Shown here piece by piece: positions 31,165 to 42,016 of a stretch of DNA of 55,508 nt; position 1 is the stretch's first letter; the number at the start of each line of letters is the position of its first letter. The translations under genes were made by a program, and so were the position numbers. The stretch covers positions 1 to 55,508 of the forward strand of contig JAUZTG010000030.1 of NCBI GenBank assembly GCA_030734395.1. The letters run 5' to 3'. Origin of the DNA: Sarocladium kiliense. Lineage: Eukaryota > Ascomycota > Sordariomycetes > Hypocreales > Sarocladiaceae. Under the pieces are notes generated by a model, which was given only the letters and a program-made list of their open reading frames with translations, did no database searches and was not told where the DNA came from.

Positions 31165-32237
31165 ATGAGTCTGCAGTTGCTTCAGGTTGATTCAGACTCC
31201 GACCGTGGCTTGCAAAGCATCGCTTCTGCTCTCAGTTTAGCCAAGAAGGTGGTGGTGATCATAGGCGTTGGTGTTAGTACAGCAGCGAATATCCCGGTAC
31301 GTTGAAAATATTCAGCATTGATCATCAGTTTTAACAAGTATAGGACTTTCGATCATGTACTGGACTCTATGGAAAGGGTGAAATCTTCTCTAGTGATGCT
31401 CTGAGGTATCCTGAGAAAAGAGCCAGGCTACTATCGGTCGCCCTAGAGCTTCGACAGCGAGCAATTCAAGCAGAACCGACGGCGACGCATCGATTCATTC
31501 GTACCTTGCGAGATAAGGGCCAGCTGCTCCGATGTTACACCCAGAACATCGATATGCTTGAAGTCAAAGTGGGCTTACACACGGACATCGACCCCAATGC
31601 TGACTGTGTCCCGCTTCACGGCTCTTTGCGTCACTTGCGGTGCCAGATTTGCCGCACAGCATTCGACTGGGATGACCATTTGGCGCGAATACAAAGCGAA
31701 GGTGACCTCCCTTGTCCCCAATGTCGCCTCTCACGCCAGGAAAGGATAAACAAATGCCTACGGCCGACCTCAATAGGGTATCTCGTGCCAGACATCGCAC
31801 TACTGGGTGCTGATCATAGCAATGGCGAAGCAATTGCGGAGATTATCGAAAGCGACTTGACGGCCAGTCCGGACATGCTTCTCGTGCTTGGCACGAGCCT
31901 GCGTGTCTCTGGTCCGAGGAAGTTAGCCTGCACGTTCGCACGTGTAGTTCAGAAGGCAAGTGGAACAGTGGTCTACATGAACTTATCAAAGCCCTCTCCA
32001 TGGGCTCGCATGGTTGACTATGTCATCGAGGGGGCGTGCGATACCTGGGTTGAGGACTTGGAGACGCGTCTGATGAAGCGGGTTTTAGTTAGGACGCGTA
32101 TCGAAGAAGCATGTGAGAACCGAGGCAGAGGAAGGAGGCATCGCGGAAGAGGACGTAAGAAAAGAATGTGCACGCAGAACGTGGGTGGAGAGAGGAAGCA
32201 GGATGGGTCGGCTAAGTTTCCATTTATTGTAGGCTAG
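31165..32237 (+). CDS. Sirtuin-family NAD-dependent deacetylase (Hst3/Hst4-like)
   Basis: Exons 31165-31296 and 31344-32237 join at 'ANIP|DFRS', giving about 341 aa. The Rossmann NAD site reads 'VVIIGVGVSTAANIPDFRS', with Val in place of Ala in the usual GAGIS. The NAD/ribose motif 'CYTQNID', catalytic His near residue 136 ('VPLHGSLRH'), and zinc ligands Cys 144, 147, 168 and 171 are all present. 'VLGTSLRVSGPRKLACTF' matches the Hst3/Hst4 class, which deacetylates histone H3 Lys56 in yeasts. The C-terminus is an Arg/Gly/Lys-rich tail ('RGRGRRHRGRGRKKR'), a likely nuclear signal. It is shorter than typical Hst3/Hst4 proteins. No lesion was seen. Confidence 0.85.
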
Positions 32238-32727
32238 TTCTAAAGCAATACTCAACCGCGAGTTTGGCATCATATCTCGACGAAGTCCACCTTGCCAGCC
32301 ATTTGGCATACAGAAATTTCCTCAAAAACGACGAAACGTGTTTTCGTCCACAAAACCCAGGGTCAAGCGCCACAACCTTCGCCAAACTGCCAAAACGACA
32401 CCAGCTGATATCCTGGATGTTTGCTTGTACATAGAAGAGAGAATCTAACGACGAGTCTCCAGCAGATAATCCCGTGAAGTACATGGCTCCTCTCATCGGA
32501 GAAAACGGCTCCAGCGCGGGCGAATCCGCTGAATGATGCGATGCTTGCTTATTTCCATGATATTTTTAAAAGCGTGTTAGTGGTGAACGTCTTTCGGGAT
32601 TCTTGGGTTAGGTGAGCGTCAGTGACCTTGGCAGTCGACTCTTTAGGGCGTTGAACTTAACCCACCCTTCTGGACACCGCTGCTAAGAACCTCGAAGAAC
32701 ATCCTGAGTCCCACGGTATCTTCTGCG
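32238..32727. other. Intergenic, no clear gene
   Basis: A leftward open frame at 32224-32496 has a natural-looking run ('NIQDISWCRFGSLAKVVALD') but no start context or domain I recognise. Confidence 0.35.
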
Positions 32728-33030
32728 ATGGTCTCTCGTTGCTCGCAAGTCGGATCAGTAATCCGCCCTGCCGCTCTTCGACGCAGACAGCCGAAACCGC
32801 CTCAGCGGTGTTTTATGTGCGTTGGCGCTGCGCTTTCTCTTGAACCAAATGGCCTTCGATCAAAAGAGCTTATCCGCGCGTTCTATACGTCGGGGGATCT
32901 CTCGAAGCATTTTCGCAGGAGGCGTCTTTCTCATATATCTCAAGCATCTCATGGTATCTCACTTCGATGCGTGGTGTGTGACATGAGATTGACGAGTAAG
33001 ACGCATCTGCAGAAGCATGCTATGAGATAA
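32728..33030 (+). pseudogene. C2H2 zinc-finger tail, DUF3435-like C-terminus
   Basis: The frame reads 'RCFMCVGAALSLE', then 'FYTSGDLSKHFRRRRLSHI' and 'LRCVVCDMRLTSKTHLQKHA', then a stop. Two-finger tails with this spacing (CFxC..., KHFRRKHL, CxVCxM...LQKHA) are known to me from the C-termini of fungal DUF3435 (Crypton/Starship-type tyrosine recombinase or FluG-domain) proteins. No recombinase domain is visible upstream, so only the tail survives. Family assignment is from memory and tentative. Confidence 0.45.
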
Positions 33031-33391
33031 GTTGTCATTGAATGCAAAGACGTCTTTGGTGTAGATAGACGCAGTGGTTATGGCACTCAGTAAATGCACA
33101 CCAGGTTGGCCATGCTGGTCAGGGTGGTCTCAACCAAAGTCATCAACACTGGTCATCACCACAGTCAGTCAGGCGGGATCCAGACTCAGTTTAAAATGCT
33201 TCTACTACTTCTTCTGCAGGCTACATCCTGAAAAGAGAACAAATCAAACCATATCACATACGTCGCAAACCCGAGATCCTATGTAATGTACCATCTCCAA
33301 TCGTGCTGCTGGGGTATTACATACGCAGAACCACCGCAACCTCGTCAGCAGAAGCAGAGGTCCTGTCCAAGGATACCTCATGCCTTGCCTC

Positions 33392-36201
33392 CTATGCGCG
33401 TATAAAGTCTTCCTCCCTCACGTTCGGGGCGTTGAAGTCAAGGCTAATCGGGTAAGTCCCGGTACCGTGCGCGCACACTTGCGGTGGCACGCCATCTTCA
33501 GGCCCATCCGATCCCAAGCCCCACGTTCTCGCGAGACATCGGAGAGATTCGAGCGCTTGGCTTGCGAATTGATGGTGTAGCGACATCTCCTTGAGATCAT
33601 TCAACCCCTGCCTAATCGCATATACGACATTAGCATCTACCGACTCCTCGGTTTGTCCCGATGGTTTCGATGTGCGCTCCTTGTCCATCAGCCCTGTTTT
33701 GTCTAGTGCCCAGATGGCGAGAGGCATGATCGCAGCTGACAATGCAAATTGTGGCAACGGCGCCGGCGTCCGCTGCAGAGTGTACATCGCAGAATACGAT
33801 CGAAGCAGGCCCTGTATCGCGCCTGCCGCTTGTGCGCAGACATCGCGCGGCAAAATGGAGGACCCGATGATCTTCAGTTTTATGAAAGGGCGGAAAAGTA
33901 GGAGGATGGCGTAATGATAATACATACTGCTGCATCAGTCAACTCTGTTTGTAGAACTCTCAGGCCGAGAACAAGGACGTACTGCGTGAAGAGAACGGTC
34001 GGGGTGAAATTAAAGCAAAGCCTGAGCGCCTCTGGCATGTGGTTGTACCAGTTGAGATACTCCGTATATATGTTGCAGATGTCTCGGCTCGTCGTGGTTA
34101 CCACTGGTGAATGGAAAGCGTAAAGGGACCGGTGAACGGCTTTACCTAGCTCACAGGAGCTAGCGAATACCGAGCGGACGTTAGACGCCTGCGGACCTGA
34201 TTGCAGACCAGATACACCTATATCGAGGGTCAGCAATAATAATGAAGAATGACGGTGATTTTTTTCGACACTCGGCACGGCATACCATCGTCAGAGTAAG
34301 GCATCCACAATCCTGCGTCAATGTCGGTGATTATAGCGGGTTTCGATGGCAGGTGAGGGTAGCGGGACGATTGCGGAAGCGTGCTCTTGGAGAGAGACAG
34401 AGCACTGAATATCATTAGCTACTGGCAATGGCTGATAGCTTCTCGACACATTGGTTGAGCATGAAGCCTACTTGTCAAGGGCGAAAGCACCCCAAAATGT
34501 CGCGACGCGGACAGCAAACTCATCCGCGTCACTGCCAGCTTCCTCAGGCTTCTCCATTTCCATCGCGAGCCGGATGCTCTGATCGCCGTAATAGGAGCTT
34601 GTCAAGTCGCGCCCGCAACTCGCCTCGCGAATTGACATGATACCCAGCGCTTGGATAGTTGTGAAGGCACAATGATCGTCCTCCAGGGACAAGAGCCGTT
34701 GGCATTCTTCGAAGAAGTGATCTCCCGAGGTGTGTACATTGTTAGGAACGGCATGCGTGGTGAGTTTGCTGGAGAACCGGCAACCCAGCGCGAGCAGAGC
34801 ATTCACAAGAATCGGCGAACAGTAACGAGACTTCCCGTCCCGGAAATCCTTGAGAAAGTGCTCTTTGCTCAGTCTTGCGGATACTGGGTATTCCCAACAG
34901 AAGTAAAGGGCGAGCAGATGCTGGATAAGGCATACGTCTTTTGTGACGGTGGACCAGATATTCAAGCCTGTTTGCACCTTCGACCCGGCCAAGGTTTCCA
35001 GTACTTTGCCGTACCCTAGGTGAGTTGCAACACTCGTCTCCACTGGATCGGTGTCGAGCACGTCATTCCAAAACCCATCCGTGTCATAAGATGATGTATT
35101 TCTGCTGCGAATAATCCGGTCAGAAAAGAATAGATGTTATCCGGAAGCTGCATGGGCTAAAATCTTGCCTCAGACTGGACGGCTGATCTAGGACTGGACG
35201 ACTATTTTCTAGGATGTCCTGTCCCAGCGCCATAAGCCGCGTTTCAAACGGGACTGATGCCGGGCCGGAGCCGGGTGGTACGCCACTGCGGAGCCGGCTT
35301 TCTTCAGCCTGGCGGCGATGAAACTGGTATAGTTCAGAATCTTGCCGTGTCTTGCAGCCGCTGCACGAGCCCTGTCCTACCCCTTGAAAGGTGAGCCTGG
35401 TCAGCAAGGATAAGTGATATCCGCTCAACGGAATGTAGGTTGCATACATTTGCGCATTTCTTCTTGCGTGCTGTGCAAGGGTTTTTTGTAGCCTGAGCAA
35501 GGTTCTCCGGAGGTACACACGCATTTACTCGATAGCTGCTGCTGCTGCTGTGGTGCTCCTGTGGAAGAGCCGACGGATAGAGAACCTGGGCTAGAAGGCA
35601 CCTGGGAAATGAGGTTAGATCCATCCGTGGAGATGGCGTCTTCGAAGTCATACATCCCTGAGGGGTTTTTCAACTCAGGTCCGCCAATTAAAGAAGGCAG
35701 TCTTACCGAGCAAAGGGCGAACCCGGAATAGATGCCGGCTTGATCAGCTGTTTCGGTAGCCTGTCGGAGCGATTCTATTAGAATTGCCGGATCGTCCGAG
35801 CCACGTAAAGAAGACATCGTTGCGACTGCTTGCGATGAGGTCAACGAGTTGAGCAGCTGAATCGCCTCAACCAGGAGGTCTCCGCTCTTCGTCTTGGCCT
35901 CGATCGGTGTTGAGTAGATGCACTCTGGTTCTCCTTGGCGCAAGAAATACAACCAGGTCTAGCGCCGTTGCACTACATGTAGTACCAAAGTATTAGCTGA
36001 TATTGTACTAATTGTATTGTGTTACGCGGAGCCGCCACCACGCACGATGTTTCATTACACACGTCTCGTGGCTGCTCAATCTAGAATCGATGATGCAAGA
36101 AGACCTACCCGTGTCTTTTTGACACGACAGCGATTACAAGCGATAGAAACTCCAATACGCGAGCGCTTAGGGATCGTGGCTATGGTGGGCATGATAGGCA
36201 T
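33392..36201 (-). pseudogene. Zn(II)2Cys6 fungal-specific transcription factor with zinc-cluster frameshift
   Basis: Exon 1 (36201-36109) encodes 'KRSRIGVSIACNRCRVKKTR'. A 136-nt intron (35973-36108) leads to 'CNGARPGCISC'. One base is then missing near 35942 before 'RQGEPECIYSTP'; restoring phase there would give a normal CX2CX6CX6CX2CX6C cluster. A linker follows with a CAG/CTG tract encoding five Gln (about 35540), then the fungal_trans domain in pieces: 'CLIQHLLALYFCWEYPVSAR', 'YCSPILVNALLALGCRFSSK', 'TFWGAFALDK', 'YVLSLSKSTLPQSSRYPHLP' and 'MYYHYAILLLFRPFIKLKII'. The frame ends at 33392 ('NVREEDFIRA'). The exon pieces are consistent with short introns, so the main defect may be just that one base, or a sequencing error. 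Confidence 0.75.
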
Positions 36202-37557
36202 TGTGCCATCTGTGCAACTGGAGGTCTCAGAGATTGGTCTCTTTGCGGGTAACAGGCGGGCCAGCCTCCCAGACCGTGCCTCAGAGCGTTTTTCAGTGTT
36301 GGAGAGGCTCATATCGCCAGTGACGGATAGTTGTGACATTGAAGAAGACATGGATGAGGATATGGAAAAGGATGCCTTGAAGCTGATCCGATGTCCGATG
36401 TGGATGAAGAAGTTTGACCAGCAGACTCGCAGGACACTCACAATGGGCCGCCATTTACCATTTTTGTGAGCGTATCGGAGACCCTGCCCCGAGATGGAGA
36501 ATTATGCAATGATGACGCGATGCTGACGCGATGGTGTAATCAAGCGCAGGATCCATATGCTCGGTTGTCGCCGCTATCTGCCAACATGGCTTGGGGTGCG
36601 GCAGAGTTGATCCCATGTAGAGATGACGATGTTATCGGATCCGTCTATAGCTTTGTTCATATATACCGGAGGGACCGCCAGGCAGCCGGGGCCTAGTCAA
36701 GCCTAGGTGGCGCGTCAGCCACAAAGTCTGCCTGGACTTAGGAACGCGGCGGCTTGCGTACGCATTGAGGTTCCATCGCTGGCGTCCGTCAATGTTCTCT
36801 GGGTTACCATGAGGCGTATCCCAGCTATTTCGGGTTGGCTCCAGTCTCTTATAATCGCTGTTGCGGTGAGGCCATAGTCGGTGAACCCCGCATCGGGAGC
36901 CAGAGGGTCCTGGCCAGGGAGCCACAGAGACGAACTGCAAGTCGCTATCGACGCCACCCCCCGCCCAACCATTGAATTATCAATATCTATGCTAGTACGG
37001 AGGTAATACAAATGTGATCGTAGAGCACCGAAGCGACGACATGCTAACCCTTGCCCTCACCCACCGTATCCGTTCACACTGACTTCTCGACTTGAAGACT
37101 GCGGCTTCCCTCGCAAACATGCCTATTCTCGCCAAGCCACACCTCGGTGAGCAGCCATCCCGCGGGTTCCCAGGGAAGGTGAGGTGTTTGACGTCCACTA
37201 GCAGTCATCAAGTGCCAGGCGGACATTCCGGGACTAGCAACGTGTTACTGGCACCAATGGGCGATAACCGGTTACCAGTAAACGCGCATCCGCCAGACGG
37301 GCAGCGGGTGTGGCTTCCCCCCTTGGGCAGGGATTGTCAAGCACCAGCATGTCGGTGGTTGGACCTAACGCTTGCGAATCACGATCAACCGTCACCAGTA
37401 GACGAGCGGGCGGTGATCCAGCTAATCGCAGAGGAAGATGAGCTTAACGATTTGACATAGACAACAGATGGGGCTATAATGACGAAAATTGATAGAACAG
37501 AGGAAAGAATACATCACTCCGCAGATGTGATTGCCGGCCGAGAAACAGTTTGAGGAT
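36202..37557. other. No gene recognised
   Basis: About 1.35 kb with overlapping unremarkable open frames on both strands (the longest, 37092-37460, has no domain). No transposon ends were recognised. Confidence 0.45.
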
Positions 37558-38064
37558 TCATGGATGCACGAGCGGTACACGCGGCACACCCAGAGCAGCA
37601 TGCGTTACATGCTTCATACATCGAGTGCAGCCGATCCAATGCCTATATATAGTCCGTTTCCTCTTCGCCGCTGAGAAAGGCAAAGGCAATACAGATTGAT
37701 CGTTGGCAAGCGTCACGCCGACAATATCCAAAAGAGGCATATTGTACCTGTTTGTCTTGTATGTGCAGTCCAAGATAAGTAGATCCGGGTACGATTGAAG
37801 GTATGCCAATGACTCTGGGTGTGCAAATAACACAGCTGTGACACGGCCATCGTTATCAAATCGGATTCGATTCCAGAACCCTTCTTCCTCGAGCTCGTTG
37901 GCAAGGGCATGTATAGTGCTTTGACCTTTTTGCAGGTCTCGTTTGCCCCGTGCAATACAATTGTATATATCTTGCTGGGTTGCGTTACATTTTGAGTTCT
38001 CACGGAGGTAAGACCTGATATCTTTTGGCGCTACTCCAGCGTTCGCAAGGTTGTTAACAATCAA
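37558..38064 (-). pseudogene. MULE (Mutator-like, Hop-type) transposase fragment
   Basis: The leftward frame has the N-terminal block ('QQDIYNCIARGKRDLQKGQS') and the first catalytic Asp in 'PDLLILDCTYKTNRYNMPLL', which is diagnostic for the MULE DDE domain. After 'SVLPLPF' the frame slips. The adjoining frame continues 'IAFAFLSGEEETDYI', then a TAG, then 'ALDRLHSMYEACNA'. The frameshift plus stop and loss of the remaining domain make it a relic. No terminal repeats were seen. Confidence 0.8.
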
Positions 38065-39184
38065 CCTGTCTGCATGGGATAGCCGGTGATGAACTGGAGT
38101 GCAGATAGATTGGTGCTTGGCTCATGGTTGTGTTGAGAAAATTCACTGCCTCGACGATGCGTAAGACGCCATGGTGCCTTGTCTAAATGACTCCTTTCAG
38201 AGAACTGAGAACTGGCATCCTATGCGCGGGGTTGTAGTTGATCGCTGCCGCGTATTTGAAGCAGTTGGAGGCTCGCCTCCACGATCGCAGACAAAGATGA
38301 CGAGTCGTCGGCCGTAATGCGTGTTCCTTGACTTTCCAGTGACGAACGCATAGCCTCTGGCTGCTGCCCACAAGTTGATTGCAGTGTATAAGGCATCTCA
38401 GGAGCTATGCTCGCCTTCTGGGGCAGGGAGTCATCTGGAAACTGTTTCACCGGTGGTATTGAGCACATGTTGAACAAGGTGCTTAAGGAATGCGGGCTAC
38501 AAAGAAGAAGAATGCTTTTAATTAAACGGAAAGGGGCTGTTATTACTAGCTACATCACGTATATCCTCATCCCAAGGCTGGCTTACACACTGAGCAAGGC
38601 TTACGTAATAATCTTAATGGCACCACTGGTGGTGACATTTATTCGCATCACCGGTGGCGCGCCTATTGCCCCCCTGTTAACCGTCAATGCTTATACAATG
38701 CCTACGGGTACCGCGAAAATTTGGGAGCCATGGATCCTGATGTCCCTATGAGGCCCCATTTTCCAACCCCACCGGCCAAACGCTGAGCTGCCAATGTAAT
38801 GCCACGCGAGTGCGAAATTGATGAAATCGAATTGATCGCTCAGGCCCCGCGGCGGGGCCCGGCGAACCTCAGGAATGAAAATTCTGAGGCTTAGAAGGAT
38901 GATACTGACGAGAAGATGCGCGAATCAAATAAAGGGATTGGAGGCGATTAAGCACATATGTAATGAACGGAACGGAAGGAAGATTGAGTTACCACAGGGG
39001 AAAAGGGTATTTCACTAGTTCGACCATAGGATACAACCGGGACGACTGTCTGCCGGAGCCCCGGCACTTGTTTCGTGTTTCAGATGCTGATCAAGTGGAA
39101 GCTCTCTTTAAAGATATTAGATCCTACGAGATACATAGAGAATCAGATCAACCTTAACCTCCAGACTCAGATTACCAAGTGCTA
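38065..39184. other. No gene recognised
   Basis: The sequence between the MULE relic and element B has no domain-bearing frame. Two tiny hairpins (arms 38843-38848/38854-38859 and 38867-38872/38884-38889, 6 bp each) lie side by side and may be chance. Confidence 0.4.
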
Positions 39185-39229
39185 ACGTAATCCATAAGCG
39201 AGCGCCGCACACAAGCGAGCGCCGCACTT
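39185..39229 (+). repeat. Element B terminal inverted repeat, left
   Basis: 11-nt outer block plus two units of the 17-nt repeat. Confidence 0.9.
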
Positions 39230-39273
39230 GCCAGCACTACGCAGCCATTATCCTTATTTGCACCACTATAAAC

Positions 39274-40947
39274 CTAATAATCAACAACAATGACGCTGGA
39301 AATAGGCGAATCTAACGATTCTGCAGTCTCTTGGCAGGTTCGGGCATTATGCCCAGCTTTGCCACATTTGCCACAGCACCGTGATCTTGCACGGTCACTT
39401 CCTGTAAAACCATCATCCCGCTGCTTTCCCTGGCGTATCTTCTCACCTACATCTTTTTGTCCCAGTAAATCCTGTGCATCCTGCACAGTAAGTGATCCTC
39501 CTAGCCGTACGCGGGTCTTTTTAGCTCTTCGACGTTTGCTGAGAGCTTCATTAGCCTTACGAAGAGAGGAGACCTCCGCTTCTAAGAGGGCCACTCGATG
39601 CATTATTGCCTTTGTACCTTTCGCAAACTGATCGACTGCATTAACCATCGATGTCGGGGAGCTATTTTGGTGATTGGAGATACGAATCTTGATTAATTCC
39701 GACTGCGAAGTGGCCTCCAAGGGGTTCTGAGGCGTCTTGGAAATCCAAGGGTCAGCGGGGGTCGAAAGGGGCAGGGTAGGTGATGGAGTTCGTATCCGTA
39801 CATCTAGTTTAGAAAGAACTCTCTCTGGGTTGCGTGGCACAAGTCCGGCTCCCATAAAACCCCCCTGTATGTTTTCTCTTGTCATAGAAGCAAAGAATGC
39901 CTCGCGAAATGCGCAAAGGAACTCGACCTTGCTTATGTGTGTAACACGCACTCGCATCAGGTCCTCGATCTGTCGACCATACGCCTTCTTCATTGGCCCG
40001 AAACACCCTACATCTAGCGGCTGGAGGTAATGAGAGGAATGGGAAGGCATACAGAGTGTAACAATGTTGTGTTCTTTGCAGTAGAGCTCGAAAATCGTGG
40101 AGTGGTGGCTCTCATGGCCGTCAAGGATCAAGAGCCGATGGGTACCTTTCGTCCGACTCGCTGTATGCTTGTCGAAGTGCTTGATCCAATCTAGCCCAAC
40201 TTCGTTGGTAGTCCAGCCATTTTCTGTAGTCGTGATTACCCAGTCGAACGGAAGATTGCTCTCTGTGTACCAGTTGGCTAGATGGTATTGCGCGGCCAGG
40301 ATGATGAATGGCGGGATGGCCCAGCCTTGTGCATTCACGCCTTGGATTACAGTTGCCCACTCTCGATTGCCGGGCTGCGCCAGTTTGGCCTTGCCACGGC
40401 CATCTGAGGTAGTGACCACCATACATGCGAAGATGATGCCCATCATAAACCCAGTCTCGTCGAAGTTGTAGATGTCTTCATCTAGTATGCCGTACTTGGC
40501 TCTGATGTTCCATACGAGTGCGAACCACTCGGAAATGACCTTTGGATCTTCGCATTTGGCTCCTTGATAATCATATTTTCGAGAAAACCGCGTACGGAGC
40601 TCTGGCCGTCGTCTCACGAAGTTGGAGGCCCAGTTCTTGCCAACCGGCGACGCGTCGCGTGCGTGAAGTAATTGATTGGCCATATCTTCCACGCCACGTA
40701 ATCTAGGAGGGAAAGATCGCGTGCATAACTCGATCACATGCTGAACAATGGCTTCCTCTTCTAGTTGTGTAAGCTTTCTTGAATTGGGTACGGTATCGCG
40801 TCGTGCGGAAGAGCCATCGCGTCGTCGGCGAATGGTTCGATCAGACACGCTGTAGATCTTCGCTGCTGCCCGTATGCTTAGATTCTGGTCTTTCCGAATG
40901 GCTTCGAGGGCCAAATTCACCCTAGCCTCGTACGACGCCAAAGACAT
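39274..40947 (-). CDS. Element B transposase (DD35D, CCHC), intact
   Basis: 557 aa from ATG at 40947. The N-terminal 120 residues hold two helix-turn-helix segments ('IRAAAKIYSVSDRTIRRRRD' and the CENP-B/Tc5-like block near 60-120). The DDE_1 domain has Asp163 in 'YNFDETGF', Asp276 in 'LLILDGHESHH' and Asp312 in 'LQPLDVGCFGP', a spacing of 35 residues between the last two. A coiled coil ('ALLEAEVSSLRKANEALSKR') precedes a basic patch, and a CX2CX4HX4C knuckle ('CGKCGKAGHNARTC') lies near residues 525-539. It is predicted to cut and paste DNA at TA. With intact protein and ends, it could be the autonomous source for relatives. Confidence 0.93.
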   Translation of the reverse strand: MSLASYEARVNLALEAIRKDQNLSIRAAAKIYSVSDRTIRRRRDGSSARRDTVPNSRKLTQLEEEAIVQHVIELCTRSFPPRLRGVEDMANQLLHARDASPVGKNWASNFVRRRPELRTRFSRKYDYQGAKCEDPKVISEWFALVWNIRAKYGILDEDIYNFDETGFMMGIIFACMVVTTSDGRGKAKLAQPGNREWATVIQGVNAQGWAIPPFIILAAQYHLANWYTESNLPFDWVITTTENGWTTNEVGLDWIKHFDKHTASRTKGTHRLLILDGHESHHSTIFELYCKEHNIVTLCMPSHSSHYLQPLDVGCFGPMKKAYGRQIEDLMRVRVTHISKVEFLCAFREAFFASMTRENIQGGFMGAGLVPRNPERVLSKLDVRIRTPSPTLPLSTPADPWISKTPQNPLEATSQSELIKIRISNHQNSSPTSMVNAVDQFAKGTKAIMHRVALLEAEVSSLRKANEALSKRRRAKKTRVRLGGSLTVQDAQDLLGQKDVGEKIRQGKQRDDGFTGSDRARSRCCGKCGKAGHNARTCQETAESLDSPISSVIVVDY

Positions 40948-41002
40948 GTTCGATCGCGGCAGTTTTCAGGTTTCAAATGTAGAATAGACGTGTCGCGTGG
41001 GG

Positions 41003-41064
41003 AAGTGCGGCGCTCGCTTGTGTGCGGCGCTCGCTTGTGTGCGGCGCTCGCTTATGGATTACGT
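41003..41064 (-). repeat. Element B terminal inverted repeat, right
   Basis: Same outer block and unit as the left end, but with three tandem units instead of two. Confidence 0.9.
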
Positions 41065-41201
41065 TATATATAAATCCCATACATAGGCAAGTAAGCTTCG
41101 TCTATGTCTGAGGCAGGTCTATCGCTGAGTTTGCTGGATTCAATCTTATCTATATTTCCACCATCTCAAACTATGATTTACCTTAACATTAAGTGAGCTT
41201 T

Positions 41202-42016
41202 TCATATTCCCCATATTCTTCGGAATGCTGAATTCTGTAAAATTGGAAACTCTTCGATTTTTGTGATACCTGGTCCGGCCACAAGCTCATTCTTGTGCTT
41301 GCCCATTGCCAGTTCCGTAAGAAAGTGGCCAAGAGGCTCCGTAGGGCTTATGAAATTAGGAATCAAGGTTCGAAGAGCGGGGAACAGCAGCTCAGCAGCT
41401 CGGCCAGCCAGAGGCTTGGGTGGAATGTAAGCCTTAATAGCATCGTGTGCACTGTCATCAATACCCCCCGGCCGAACTGACATTGCATGAAACAATGGGT
41501 TTTGTTTGCGCATTTCTGCCAATTCCAGCTCCGTTTCGCCCTTGACGCGAGCAAACATCGCAGAGAACCTTCCTGGCTGCGTCGTAGCACCTTCGCCAGA
41601 AATATAGACAAAGTTAAACGGCTCATCTTTAGGCACAAGTGTCTGGAAAGCCTTGGCAGCTTCTAGGGCCATGGTTTTAGTGATGCTGACGTATTCTCTA
41701 TGTAACTCGTCAGCACAATATTGCTCTAATAGTATTGCATATTGCGTATAACTTACTCCTTGTTCACCTGGGTTTGGCTAATCCCTAGAGCCCAGACACA
41801 TCCTGTTGCACCCTTCAATTGTTCCAACATTTTCGAGTCATACTTCTCAAAATCCTTATTGATGATGACATTGATTCGTTTATCGTTTGAATCCTCGGCC
41901 AGTCTTACGGGCCGTCGGCTGAGAATCGATATCTTGGTTATGTCTTTTGTCTTGATCATTGCGTCCAGTACACCCGAGCCGACGAGGCCAGTCGCGCCGG
42001 TAAGAATGACATGCAT
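41202..42016 (-). CDS. NAD(P)-binding SDR/NmrA-like oxidoreductase
   Basis: Exon 1 is 42016-41757 and exon 2 is 41697-41202, with a 59-nt intron (GTAAGT...ATAG). Splicing gives 'NKEEYVSITKTMALEAAKAF' across the junction and about 251 aa. The N-terminal Rossmann motif is 'MHVILTGATGLVGSGVLDAM', followed by 'ISILSRRPV' and 'VWALGISQ'. Later blocks 'FNFVYISGEGATTQPGRFSA' and 'GETELELAEMRKQNP' are typical of a fungal nucleoside-diphosphate-sugar-epimerase-like group. There is no signal peptide, so it is cytosolic. An upstream in-frame ATG (42124) would add a non-homologous leader and is less likely. The substrate is unknown. The gene appears intact. Confidence 0.85.

Larger units (their letters stand above)
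39185..41064 (-). mobile_element. pogo/Fot1-like DNA transposon B, apparently complete
   Basis: This 1880-bp element is flanked by TA (39183-39184 and 41065-41066). Outer block ACGTAATCCAT, then 17-nt units AAGCGAGCGCCGCACAC: two at the left end and three at the right. The transposase frame is intact. This is the only element of the four with no visible lesion. Confidence 0.93.

Noticed and set aside
38843..38889. Two small adjacent hairpins as a terminator or regulatory RNA
   Set aside because: Stems of six base pairs in GC-rich sequence with no gene upstream; expected by chance.
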